From: Lachnospira sp. UBA2821
Lineage (GTDB): Bacteria; Bacillota; Clostridia; Lachnospirales; Lachnospiraceae
Length of the DNA: 64,000 bases
Direction: 5' to 3'
Assembly (NCBI GenBank): GCA_002351535.1
Contig: DEGR01000033.1
Coordinates: forward strand, 13,443-77,442
Both the position numbers and the translations under genes were made by a program. This document shows, in pieces, positions 7,652 through 15,278 of the stretch. The notes beneath the pieces were generated by a model. It searched no databases, was not told where the DNA came from, and was given only the letters and a program-made list of their open reading frames with translations. Position 1 is the first letter of the stretch, and every line of letters begins with the position of its first letter.

Positions 7652-8254
7652 CTATCTCATGTTTCTGTATGCCTTGACATTCCTATAGAACGTTGACTTT
7701 GATATATGGTATTTTTCAGTAATCATATCGATTGTTATACGTTTTTCCTCCCAGTCCTGTATGATTTTACTGAAATCGTCTTCGATTATTATACGGGGTC
7801 TTCCCATATGAACCCCTCGCATTTTTGCAGCAGCTATTCCCTGCTCCTGCCTTTTTTTAATATTTTCACGTTCACTCTGTGCCACGAACGACAGTACCTG
7901 TAATACCAGGTCAGATATAAAATTTCCCATTAAATCTTTATACGTCCTCGTATCCAGAAGTGGCATATCTATAACAAATATGTCTATACCCTTTTCTCTG
8001 GTAAGTATTCTCCATTGCTCCTGTATTTCTTCGTAATTTCTGCCCAGCCTGTCGATGCTCAGAATACATAGAACATCTCCACGCCTCATCTTTCTTGTCA
8101 TTTTCTTATACATCGGTCTGTTGAAATCCTTACCGGATATTTTGTCAATGTATATATCCTTCTCTTTTATATTTTGTCCCTTAAGTGCAATTATCTGCCT
8201 CTCCTCATTCTGCTCTTTGCTTGATACTCTTGCATATCCATAGATATTGTTCAT
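7652..8254 (-). CDS. Small serine recombinase (resolvase/invertase family), probable invertase of the adjacent promoter
   Basis: The 200-residue protein has the full small serine recombinase layout. YGYARVSSKEQN contains the catalytic serine (Ser11, aligned to Ser10 of Hin). SIDRLGRNYEE carries the conserved arginines, and the long E-helix region around SERENIKKRQEQGIAAAKMRG ends in the linker GRP. A C-terminal helix-turn-helix follows (about 165-195, TIDMITEKYHISKSTFYRNV). The length matches Hin/Gin/Tn3-resolvase types, not the large phage integrases. GGAGG precedes the ATG, and a TATAAT lies upstream at 8309-8314. Its nearest neighbours downstream are three copies of an 18-bp site with a 2-bp asymmetric centre, exactly what such enzymes act on. 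Being an invertase of those sites is inferred. Confidence 0.92.
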   Translation of the reverse strand: MNNIYGYARVSSKEQNEERQIIALKGQNIKEKDIYIDKISGKDFNRPMYKKMTRKMRRGDVLCILSIDRLGRNYEEIQEQWRILTREKGIDIFVIDMPLLDTRTYKDLMGNFISDLVLQVLSFVAQSERENIKKRQEQGIAAAKMRGVHMGRPRIIIEDDFSKIIQDWEEKRITIDMITEKYHISKSTFYRNVKAYRNMR

Positions 8255-8308
8255 GCTTAATACCTCCGAATCTTATTTAATTCCCTCTTGATTTCATATA
8301 ATTTGCAA

Positions 8309-8314
8309 ATTATA
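8309..8314 (-). promoter_or_regulatory. Probable -10 element of the recombinase gene
   Basis: TATAAT on the minus strand, 55 bases upstream of the recombinase start. No convincing -35 is visible at 16-18 bp, so a weak or activator-dependent promoter is likely. Confidence 0.35.
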
Positions 8315-8374
8315 CCCAATTATCCAAGAGAAATTTGTATTTTTTTGATTTGGACCATAAAGTAGTCTTTAAAG

Positions 8375-8416
8375 CAAAAAAAGGACACAACAAGGAGATT
8401 ATAATCCTTTGTGTCC
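8375..8416 (-). terminator. Rho-independent terminator after the AAA/DUF4143 ATPase gene
   Basis: On the minus strand GGACACAA pairs with TTGTGTCC (8409-8416 and 8383-8390), with an inner AGGA/TCCT stem, followed by a run of eight T (8375-8382). It lies 55 bases past the ATPase stop and insulates the recombinase. Confidence 0.85.
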
Positions 8417-8470
8417 ATTTATAACAATATTTTTTTATTGGGAATTTTTACCATCATTACTTATATATAT

Positions 8471-9694
8471 TCAAATCATCCAGACCGGTACTATATAATT
8501 CTCTCTATCGATAACTCCAAGCGTTGGTTTCATACAGATAACCGCCCCTTTTGAGCGTGGCACCATCCCCTTATCAAGCAATTCAAACACTTTTACAAGT
8601 TCTGTTCCCGGATTTGAAGTCTTTTTTATCTCAATCGGATTCAAAATGCCGTCATGTTCAAGGATAATGTCTATCTCCCTCGCATCCTTATCACGATAAT
8701 AATACAAATATGGCTCCTGTCCACAATTTAGATACGTTTTCATAATCTCAGCAACTACATAGTTTTCCAATATCGCACCATTCATAGCACCGCTCTCTAA
8801 TGTCTCTGCACTGCTCCATTTAGTCAGATAGCATACTAATCCTGTATCATAAAAATATAGCTTCGGCGTCTTTACAAGACGTTTTAACAAATTGTTAGAA
8901 TAAGGATGGAGGTAAAATATAATTCCCAGTGTTTCGAGAATCCCCAGCCAGTTCTTTGCCTGTGTCTGGTTTATGTCTGCATCTCGCGCTATATCGGCTA
9001 CATTCAGCATCTGGCCACATCTTGCCGCAACCGCCGTAATAAATCTTAAAAACTTAAGCGAATCAATTGCATCTGATAATTCCTTCACATCACGTTCAAT
9101 ATAAGTCGTAAGATAACTACTATAAAAAATCTGACTATTACTGTTAACACCGCTAACAATTGCTGGCATAGAACCTTTATAAATTCTTTCAAATATTTCT
9201 CTTGTATCTGCTTCCTTTCTTTCGTCTTTTCTGTCTGACAATACCTGCATGTCTACCTCAAACGGTTTCATATCATCGCCTGAAATCTCTGCCTGGGATA
9301 ATGATGTAAGTGAAAGTACAGCTACTCTTCCTGCCAATGATTCCTGCACGCCTTTCATCAATTTAAACACTTGCGAACCAGTAAGCCAAAATGCTCCCGG
9401 TGCATGATTTTTATCTACATGTAACTTAATATAAGTAAATAATTCCGGTGCATATTGAACCTCATCAATTAATACAGGTGGTGTATGCAGTTGCAAAAAT
9501 AATTCAGGATCATTTTTTGCAATTTGTCTTTCATTGAGATCATCCAAAGTTACATATCCTCTGTCAGACCCCTCCATAAGTTTCTGAAGCATCGTAGTCT
9601 TGCCAACCTGTCTCGGTCCTGTAACCAGTACTACAGGATATTCCTTTGTAACCTGATTCACGACATTCTCGAGATTTCTTCTTATATAACTCAT
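8471..9694 (-). CDS. AAA-family ATPase with C-terminal DUF4143 nuclease-like domain
   Basis: I choose the ATG at 9694 (MSYIRRN), which has AGAGAGG at good spacing, over the TTG at 9712. The 407-residue protein has Walker A (VTGPRQVGKTTM), Walker B (PPVLIDEVQ) and a sensor-like WLTGSQ, typical of the AAA_14 family. A winged-helix part follows, and the C-terminal DUF4143 domain contains DAREIDIILE...NPIEIKK, an E/D-x(n)-D-x(n)-ExK pattern like the PD-(D/E)XK nuclease fold. Function is poorly known in the whole family, which is abundant and often mobile in gut Firmicutes and archaea. The gene stands alone, with a terminator after it and repeated hairpins upstream. It may be an acquired gene. Confidence 0.88.
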   Translation of the reverse strand: MSYIRRNLENVVNQVTKEYPVVLVTGPRQVGKTTMLQKLMEGSDRGYVTLDDLNERQIAKNDPELFLQLHTPPVLIDEVQYAPELFTYIKLHVDKNHAPGAFWLTGSQVFKLMKGVQESLAGRVAVLSLTSLSQAEISGDDMKPFEVDMQVLSDRKDERKEADTREIFERIYKGSMPAIVSGVNSNSQIFYSSYLTTYIERDVKELSDAIDSLKFLRFITAVAARCGQMLNVADIARDADINQTQAKNWLGILETLGIIFYLHPYSNNLLKRLVKTPKLYFYDTGLVCYLTKWSSAETLESGAMNGAILENYVVAEIMKTYLNCGQEPYLYYYRDKDAREIDIILEHDGILNPIEIKKTSNPGTELVKVFELLDKGMVPRSKGAVICMKPTLGVIDRENYIVPVWMI

Positions 9695-9790
9695 ATTAAT
9701 CCTCTCTTTCAAGCAACTTCTCTTCTGCAGAAATCTTCCTATCCGCTTTCTCTCATAAACTAATAGTCTTATTACATATCCGCAGATGTT

Positions 9791-9885
9791 TTCGGCTAAT
9801 TCATAATCTTATTACATTTTAGCCGACTTTTTATAAAAAATCAAGTCGGCTAATTCATAATTTCACTATATATTAGCCGACTTTT
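9791..9885. repeat. Two tandem copies of a 41-bp hairpin-forming repeat
   Basis: Copies at 9792-9832 and 9845-9885 share TCGGCTAATTCATAAT at the left and TTAGCCGACTTTT at the right, with a variable middle. Each contains an inverted repeat (TCGGCTAA/TTAGCCGA). On the minus strand the copy at 9845-9880 is followed by TTGATTTTTT and could end the glycosyltransferase mRNA, whose stop codon (9866-9868) is inside it. A degenerate third copy (CTAATAGTCTTATTACATATCCG) is visible around 9762-9784. Operators for the ATPase gene are the other possibility. Confidence 0.7.
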
Positions 9886-11611
9886 GTATTTTATACACGC
9901 TTACAAATTCCTTATCTTCATATATTCTTTTGTATTTTCCGATTGCTTCGTCAGTAAGCTCAGCATTTTTTTCTTTTGAGGACACAACTACTACATCATG
10001 TTCCCCAAACTGAATCTTATCCAATTTGCTGTCATTTATACATATTATTTTTCTGTCTTTAAGCCAGTACTGTATATATTCCCTGTTCTGTGCTGTCTGC
10101 TTATCCTCCTCATCCGACATATAGTAATATATTCTCCCATCAGAATCATTTAATACATTTATAACTTCTTTTGCCTGTTTTTTATTATCCTGAAGCCACA
10201 GATTAATTGCATTAAATGGTATATATGCGGTTCTTAGTTCACATATGAACACCGCTGTTGCTAACACGACTCCGGTCACTTTTCTGTATTTCCTTATTTC
10301 TGTTATAAACATGAGTGCAACAAATGTCATCGAAACTATGAACATCATTTTAAGTACCGGCAGATTATCACCGGACATATATTTATATATCTGACCACAA
10401 CTTATGTAATTAATAACCCGGAGTTCCCGCCTTTTTATATACATCCTTACAACTAATCCTATTGTTCCGTATACAGCTATAGATGCAACTATTATGCTTA
10501 ATTTTCTTTTCAAGGAAATTGTGCTGCCTATTGACGACAGCCACATAATGCCTATAGCAAGTATTAAAGGATATACTATCTCCATATATCTTCCGTACAG
10601 AAGTGGTGACAGTCCACCGCTTCCGAGTTTTGCCATAAATACTGATGCAAGTCCCCAAAGCATAACGAAAGAGCATATTACAAAAATATATAAATTATTT
10701 TTTTTGTAACATTTATATATACTTATAATCATTACAACAAGTGCAATACCTCCTACCAGATATGTAGCACTCATATAATAATATATTTTGCCTATGACTC
10801 CTACAATAAATCTGGCAAAATTATTAAATGAACTGAAAATATATTTTATGTTGGATGTTATTGAGCCGTAATCGTTACCTGCACCAGCATTTTTACCAAG
10901 CCATACAGCCTGTTTAAAATTGCTTTTTAAGCCTGAATGCAATAATAACATTGCTGTTACACCGGCAATATATGTAATCAGTTCCGCTATCTTATATCTT
11001 CCGTCGAACGTCATAACCGCAATTGTTACCACAATTGCAACTATAACACACAGCATCCTCTGATGCACCATATACGCATATCCTGATACTACAGCCGCCG
11101 CAAAAATTCTTATATATGATTCATCTCTATCTGTCGTAATAACAAACCACGCCAATACGAGTGTTAAAAATAGTAGCAGACACTCCGTAAGGTTCACCGA
11201 TGCATAATTAATATTGCATGGAATCATTATGGACAAAAACGCAGCTATAGTACATTTATTTCTGTCTGCATTACAAAATATTTTGCATAAGATACGGTCC
11301 AGAATTATGAAAGAACCAAACATCAGAAATGCATTTATTACTACAGCCGCCCTGTACATCATAATTGTATCACTGAATACTTTCATTATTATGAACAGAA
11401 TAAAACTGTAGCCATACGAATAGTAACTGCAATATGATGTCACTGAAGACCAGTCTGTATTATTAAGATATGCCGCAATACTCCAATAACAATATTCGTC
11501 ATCAAGAAGTGTAGGCTGATATATATCGAAAATGTGCTGTACACACACCATGACAACTATCAGCCCAAGAATTATTTTTAAAATGTTATTCTTTTTGTCG
11601 CAATATTTCAT
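9866..11611 (-). CDS. Polytopic GT-C-type glycosyltransferase (PMT/ArnT-like)
   Basis: The 581-residue protein has an N-terminal helix, a first extracytoplasmic loop containing LLDDEYCYWSIAAYL (about residue 35-50), and at least ten further hydrophobic helices. The acidic DDE in the first loop is the hallmark of lipid-linked-sugar-using GT-C enzymes such as protein mannosyltransferases and ArnT. A soluble tail follows the last helix. Such enzymes move a sugar from polyprenyl-phosphate to an acceptor outside the membrane; donor and acceptor here are unknown. It shares one base with the stop of the cytidylate-kinase-like gene (TAATG), so the two are translationally coupled. Its stop codon lies in a hairpin. 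Confidence 0.75.
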   Translation of the reverse strand: MKYCDKKNNILKIILGLIVVMVCVQHIFDIYQPTLLDDEYCYWSIAAYLNNTDWSSVTSYCSYYSYGYSFILFIIMKVFSDTIMMYRAAVVINAFLMFGSFIILDRILCKIFCNADRNKCTIAAFLSIMIPCNINYASVNLTECLLLFLTLVLAWFVITTDRDESYIRIFAAAVVSGYAYMVHQRMLCVIVAIVVTIAVMTFDGRYKIAELITYIAGVTAMLLLHSGLKSNFKQAVWLGKNAGAGNDYGSITSNIKYIFSSFNNFARFIVGVIGKIYYYMSATYLVGGIALVVMIISIYKCYKKNNLYIFVICSFVMLWGLASVFMAKLGSGGLSPLLYGRYMEIVYPLILAIGIMWLSSIGSTISLKRKLSIIVASIAVYGTIGLVVRMYIKRRELRVINYISCGQIYKYMSGDNLPVLKMMFIVSMTFVALMFITEIRKYRKVTGVVLATAVFICELRTAYIPFNAINLWLQDNKKQAKEVINVLNDSDGRIYYYMSDEEDKQTAQNREYIQYWLKDRKIICINDSKLDKIQFGEHDVVVVSSKEKNAELTDEAIGKYKRIYEDKEFVSVYKIQKSANI

Positions 11612-12237
11612 TATACAAGATATCTCGCTTTCATATATGCTTTTATAACATCGATACTCTGACTTATTGTCATATTATCTGTATCAAGGCACAAATCATA
11701 ATTGGTTGCATCTTTCCAGTCTTTTCCCGTAAAATATCTGTAGTATTGTGCCCTGTTGGCATCTGTTTTCTCAATAAACATTCTTATATCATTATCCGAC
11801 ATACTTGACTTATCACTTATGTTTTTCACACATTTATCCTGAGACGCATGAACAAATATTTTCACTACATTTTCGTTATCTCTCAGTATATAATCCGCAC
11901 ATCTTCCGATAACAACACAAGATTCTTTTTTAGTTATCTCCTGTAATACCCTCGATGTATAATTGAACATATTAATATTCATCGCATAATCTTCATTCTG
12001 ATTGCCAAGATTCTCGCCACGATATACATTTTTGGCTACTTTCCAGATAACTGTTCCTTTAAGCTTTTCATCTACCTGGTCAAACATTTTCTCATTTATT
12101 CCGGTAGACTGCGATACAAGACGTATAAGTTCTTTATCATAATAATTAATTCCAAGTTCTTCCGCAAGCGCCCTGCCTATAGTTCTTCCACCGCTTCCAT
12201 ATCCTCTTGCTATGGTTATAACATATCTTTTATTCAT
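11611..12237 (-). CDS. Cytidylate-kinase-like protein
   Basis: The 208-residue protein starts YVITIARGYGSGGRTIGRALAEELG, a P-loop of the cytidylate-kinase-like family (Pfam cytidylate kinase-2 type), with a downstream YDKELI and an Arg-rich lid-like region. True CMP kinases have a different, longer NMP-binding domain, so the substrate is uncertain. The family is often found beside transporters in Clostridia. It overlaps the substrate-binding lipoprotein gene by 8 bases and the GT-C gene by one, so the three make a tight operon. GGAGAG precedes the start. Confidence 0.82.
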   Translation of the reverse strand: MNKRYVITIARGYGSGGRTIGRALAEELGINYYDKELIRLVSQSTGINEKMFDQVDEKLKGTVIWKVAKNVYRGENLGNQNEDYAMNINMFNYTSRVLQEITKKESCVVIGRCADYILRDNENVVKIFVHASQDKCVKNISDKSSMSDNDIRMFIEKTDANRAQYYRYFTGKDWKDATNYDLCLDTDNMTISQSIDVIKAYMKARYLV

Positions 12238-13378
12238 TATTATTCTCTCCTGCTACATACTGTAATGTTCTGAATGATACTTCTTTGGAGTTATTGCATC
12301 CTTCTTTGTAAGTAATATTTTCTCCGGTATAGCCATCGACATCTATCATGCTCATGGCCGCAATTATCAGGTCTTCATCTATTGCTCCTGCCTCTTCTAT
12401 TGCCGCCTTAATTATATATACTGCATCATATCCATATTCAGCCTGTAACCGGTCACTTACAACATTCTGCGTATTATAATCGGCCTCAAATAATACATCT
12501 TCTTTATTCTCACATATATAATATATACTTCCAAGTCCTGTATATTTACCCTGTTCGGCATTAATGTTATACCATGAATTAATTCCCATGACACATGAAC
12601 CTGTACCCGCAGAATTAAGAATATCAAGATGGTCTCCTGCATTTGCCGCATCATCCGGTATAAATATAATATCCGGGTGTGCTACAACCAGATCCTCCAA
12701 TGCTTCACTTGTTATTCCTGCCGCATCAGAATATGTATTATTTGTAACTACTGTTCCTCCAAGTGTCTGGAATTCATTGATAAATGCTTCAGTAACTTTC
12801 GCATATTTATCTTCAGTGAATGTTACGGCTCTCCTCATTCCCAATTCTTCATAGGCATATTTAGCTGCCTTTTTACCCATCTGTGAATCCGACATTGTTA
12901 TCCTGTATTCGTTGTCATATTTTCCCGTATCATCTGATGATATATTAGGTATTATCATCGGAACATTGTCCTTATTAACCGTTTCTTCTATAGCCTTTAA
13001 TGACTCTTCCGAAACCGGTGAAATAAGAGCTTTTATTTTTTTATCCTTAAGATTATTATAGGCATTTCCTGCCAAATCCTTATTTTCTTTGTCATCCGCA
13101 GTCATCAGTCTGAACTTATACTTTGCTCCATCTACTGACACTCCGTCATCTGAATTTATCTCATCCACAGCCGCTTTTACGCCAAATGCCACATTTTTGC
13201 TTATCTCACCTGACACACCTGTAGAAGATACTATCTGTCCTATGTTAATATATTTATTTTTGGTTATATTTCCCTGGGTCGTCTTATCCGTCTTTTCTCC
13301 ACCACAGCCCGACAACATAATTGCAGCGATACACGACGTAACTGCCACTGTCAGAACCATAGTCTTTATTGATTTCAT
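12230..13378 (-). CDS. Type I periplasmic-binding-fold (LivK-like) substrate-binding lipoprotein
   Basis: The 382-residue protein has a lipoprotein signal ending in the lipobox LSGC (Cys about 25). The mature part has the pattern of branched-chain amino-acid or amide binding proteins: INIGQIVSSTGVSGE at the front, then GVKAAVDEINSDDGV, LISPVSEESLKAIE, PMIIPNISSD and a later YDAVYIIKAAIEEAG. No permease or ATPase genes are nearby, so it is an orphan sensor or receptor, or it serves a transporter encoded elsewhere. It is first in an operon with a cytidylate-kinase-like protein and a GT-C enzyme. A strong GGGAGGGAAAG site precedes the ATG. Ligand unknown. Confidence 0.88.
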   Translation of the reverse strand: MKSIKTMVLTVAVTSCIAAIMLSGCGGEKTDKTTQGNITKNKYINIGQIVSSTGVSGEISKNVAFGVKAAVDEINSDDGVSVDGAKYKFRLMTADDKENKDLAGNAYNNLKDKKIKALISPVSEESLKAIEETVNKDNVPMIIPNISSDDTGKYDNEYRITMSDSQMGKKAAKYAYEELGMRRAVTFTEDKYAKVTEAFINEFQTLGGTVVTNNTYSDAAGITSEALEDLVVAHPDIIFIPDDAANAGDHLDILNSAGTGSCVMGINSWYNINAEQGKYTGLGSIYYICENKEDVLFEADYNTQNVVSDRLQAEYGYDAVYIIKAAIEEAGAIDEDLIIAAMSMIDVDGYTGENITYKEGCNNSKEVSFRTLQYVAGENNNE

Positions 13379-13416
13379 CCGTACTTTCCCTCCCGGTATA
13401 TCATCCTTTTTTAAGC

Positions 13417-13444
13417 GACATAAGCCCCCTTAGGGGGGCTTGTC
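13417..13444 (-). terminator. GC-rich hairpin after dapL, probable terminator
   Basis: AAGCCCCC and GGGGGCTT pair around a TTAG-type loop, extended by GACA/TGTC. It lies between the dapL stop (13475) and the lipoprotein start (13378). The U-run on the minus strand is several bases further on and is an A-run in sense, so termination may be inefficient. Confidence 0.6.
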
Positions 13445-13474
13445 ACCAGACTACATTTTGTACTCTCACATTTA

Positions 13475-14689
13475 TTATAAGCTCTTGATTCTGTCTATTG
13501 CTCTCTTTGTATTCTCATGTGTTCCGAATGCTGTGAGTCGGAAATATCCTTCTCCACTTGGTCCGAATCCTGAACCCGGTGTTCCTACTACATTTGCAGT
13601 ATTAAGAAGGTGGTCAAAGAATTCCCATGAAGTCATGTTATCCGGTGTCTTTAACCAGATATAAGGTGCATTCACACCACCTGATACGGTATATCCTGCT
13701 GCAGCAAGTCCTTCACGGATTGTCTTTGCATTTTCCATATAATATGCAACCATTTCTTTAGTCTGCTTCTTACCTTCTTCTGTGTAGATTGCAGCTCCGG
13801 CTTTCTGAATAATATAAGGTGCTCCGTTGAACTTTGTTCCATGACGTCTTGCCCATAACTTGTTAAGTTCAACATCTCCACATTTAAGTTCTTTTGGAAC
13901 TACTGTGAAACCAAGACGTGTTCCCGTAAATCCTGCATTCTTAGAAAAGCTTCTTATCTCAATTGCACATGCTTTAGCTCCTTCACACTCATAGATTGTA
14001 TGTGGAACATCATCTTCTGATATATATGCTTCGTATGCCGCATCATATATGATAACCGCACCGACTTTTAATGCATAATCAACCCATTTCTGAAGTTCAT
14101 CTTTATTGATAGTAGAACCCGTAGGATTGTTAGGGAAACAAAGATATATAATGTCAGGTGTTTCCTGTGGAAGTTCAGGTGCAAAGTTTGTTGCTGCGGT
14201 ACATGGCATGTATATTACATTACTCCATTTCTGCGAATCAACAAGATACTCACCTGTTCTTCCTGACATAGCATTCGTATCTACATATACGGGATATACA
14301 GGGTCACATACAGCAATTTTATTATCCTGTGCAAATATATCTCCTATATTTCCCGAATCACTCTTTGCTCCGTCACTTATAAATATTTCGTCAATAGCTA
14401 TTTCTGCTCCTCTTGCTTTATAATCATTATCAGCAATTGCCTGTCTTAAGAATTCATAACCAAGGTCCGGTGCATATCCCTTAAATGTTGCTGCATCAGC
14501 CATTTCATCAACTGCCCCATGCAGAGCATCTATAACAACTGGTGCTAAAGGTAATGTAACATCTCCAATTCCTAATCTTATAATCTCTTTATCCGGATTA
14601 TTAGTAGTAAACTCTTTAACTTTCTTACCTATTGTTGAAAAAAGGTAGCTTCCCGGTAACTTTAAATAATTGTCATTAATTTTAAACAT
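13475..14689 (-). CDS. dapL: LL-diaminopimelate aminotransferase
   Basis: The 404-residue fold-type-I aminotransferase has the DapL opening (KLPGSYLFSTIGKKV), FISDGAKSDSGNI for phosphate binding, FPNNPTGS, IYDAAYEAYI, and the PLP lysine in RSFSKNAGFTGTRLG. Length matches known DapL proteins. It converts tetrahydrodipicolinate directly to LL-diaminopimelate using glutamate, a lysine and peptidoglycan precursor route used by many Clostridia. GGAGG precedes the start. It lies 21 bases after the ANTAR gene and may be read from the glnA promoter as well as its own, linking nitrogen supply with diaminopimelate synthesis. Confidence 0.95.
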   Translation of the reverse strand: MFKINDNYLKLPGSYLFSTIGKKVKEFTTNNPDKEIIRLGIGDVTLPLAPVVIDALHGAVDEMADAATFKGYAPDLGYEFLRQAIADNDYKARGAEIAIDEIFISDGAKSDSGNIGDIFAQDNKIAVCDPVYPVYVDTNAMSGRTGEYLVDSQKWSNVIYMPCTAATNFAPELPQETPDIIYLCFPNNPTGSTINKDELQKWVDYALKVGAVIIYDAAYEAYISEDDVPHTIYECEGAKACAIEIRSFSKNAGFTGTRLGFTVVPKELKCGDVELNKLWARRHGTKFNGAPYIIQKAGAAIYTEEGKKQTKEMVAYYMENAKTIREGLAAAGYTVSGGVNAPYIWLKTPDNMTSWEFFDHLLNTANVVGTPGSGFGPSGEGYFRLTAFGTHENTKRAIDRIKSL

Positions 14690-14709
14690 TTTAAATCCTC
14701 CATATATTT

Positions 14710-15255
14710 TTAGTGCATTACCTCAAGTATCATCTGTGCAGTCTCCACAAGATTGGTTCCACTGTCCATGCTTGTTTTCTGTATGTACCTGTGTGCTTCT
14801 TCTTCTGAAATGTTATTTCGCTCCATTAACAGTTTCTTGGCACTTCCAAGAATAGCCTGTTCTTCAGGTGTACGCTTTTTAGGACTGTTACGTCGCTTAC
14901 GTTTCTTTCTTTCTAATGCCTGCACCATCATATCTATAGTGTTGATAAGGTCATTAACCTTAAGCGGCATTGCTACACTTAATATTTCCGGATATATAAC
15001 ATCCTGAAGCTTAGCCCTGGATGCAACAAGAAGCATCTGACATGAAGCCGGTATACACTCATACAACTGAGAGTATAACATATCATTCAATTTATATCCA
15101 CAAATAACAACTGTATAATCAAAATTATCAACTACGTTCATGGTCTGTGCACCTGAAGTACATACAGCAGTAACATTCATTCCATTTCTTACAAGAAGAT
15201 TTTTAATAGACTTAGCATCCTCAATCTTCGGAAACACTACTACTATATTTATCAA
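14710..15255 (-). CDS. ANTAR-domain RNA-binding response-regulator-like protein (NitR-like)
   Basis: The 181-residue protein has an N-terminal receiver-like domain (about 1-105) and a C-terminal ANTAR domain (about 118-181: EEQAILGSAKKLLMERNNISEEEAHRYIQK), with a basic linker KRKRRNSPKKR between. The receiver lacks an obvious phosphorylatable Asp in the usual VVICGYKLND position, so it may be phosphorylation-independent. ANTAR proteins bind RNA hairpins and prevent transcription termination. It follows glnA by 23 bases; the same order is known for the Clostridium glnA-nitR pair. The start is TTG with GGAGG 8 bases upstream; no ATG suits. The likely target is the hairpin in the glnA leader. 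Confidence 0.88.
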   Translation of the reverse strand: MINIVVVFPKIEDAKSIKNLLVRNGMNVTAVCTSGAQTMNVVDNFDYTVVICGYKLNDMLYSQLYECIPASCQMLLVASRAKLQDVIYPEILSVAMPLKVNDLINTIDMMVQALERKKRKRRNSPKKRTPEEQAILGSAKKLLMERNNISEEEAHRYIQKTSMDSGTNLVETAQMILEVMH

Positions 15256-15278
15256 TTGATTTTCCTCCAGTCACACTT

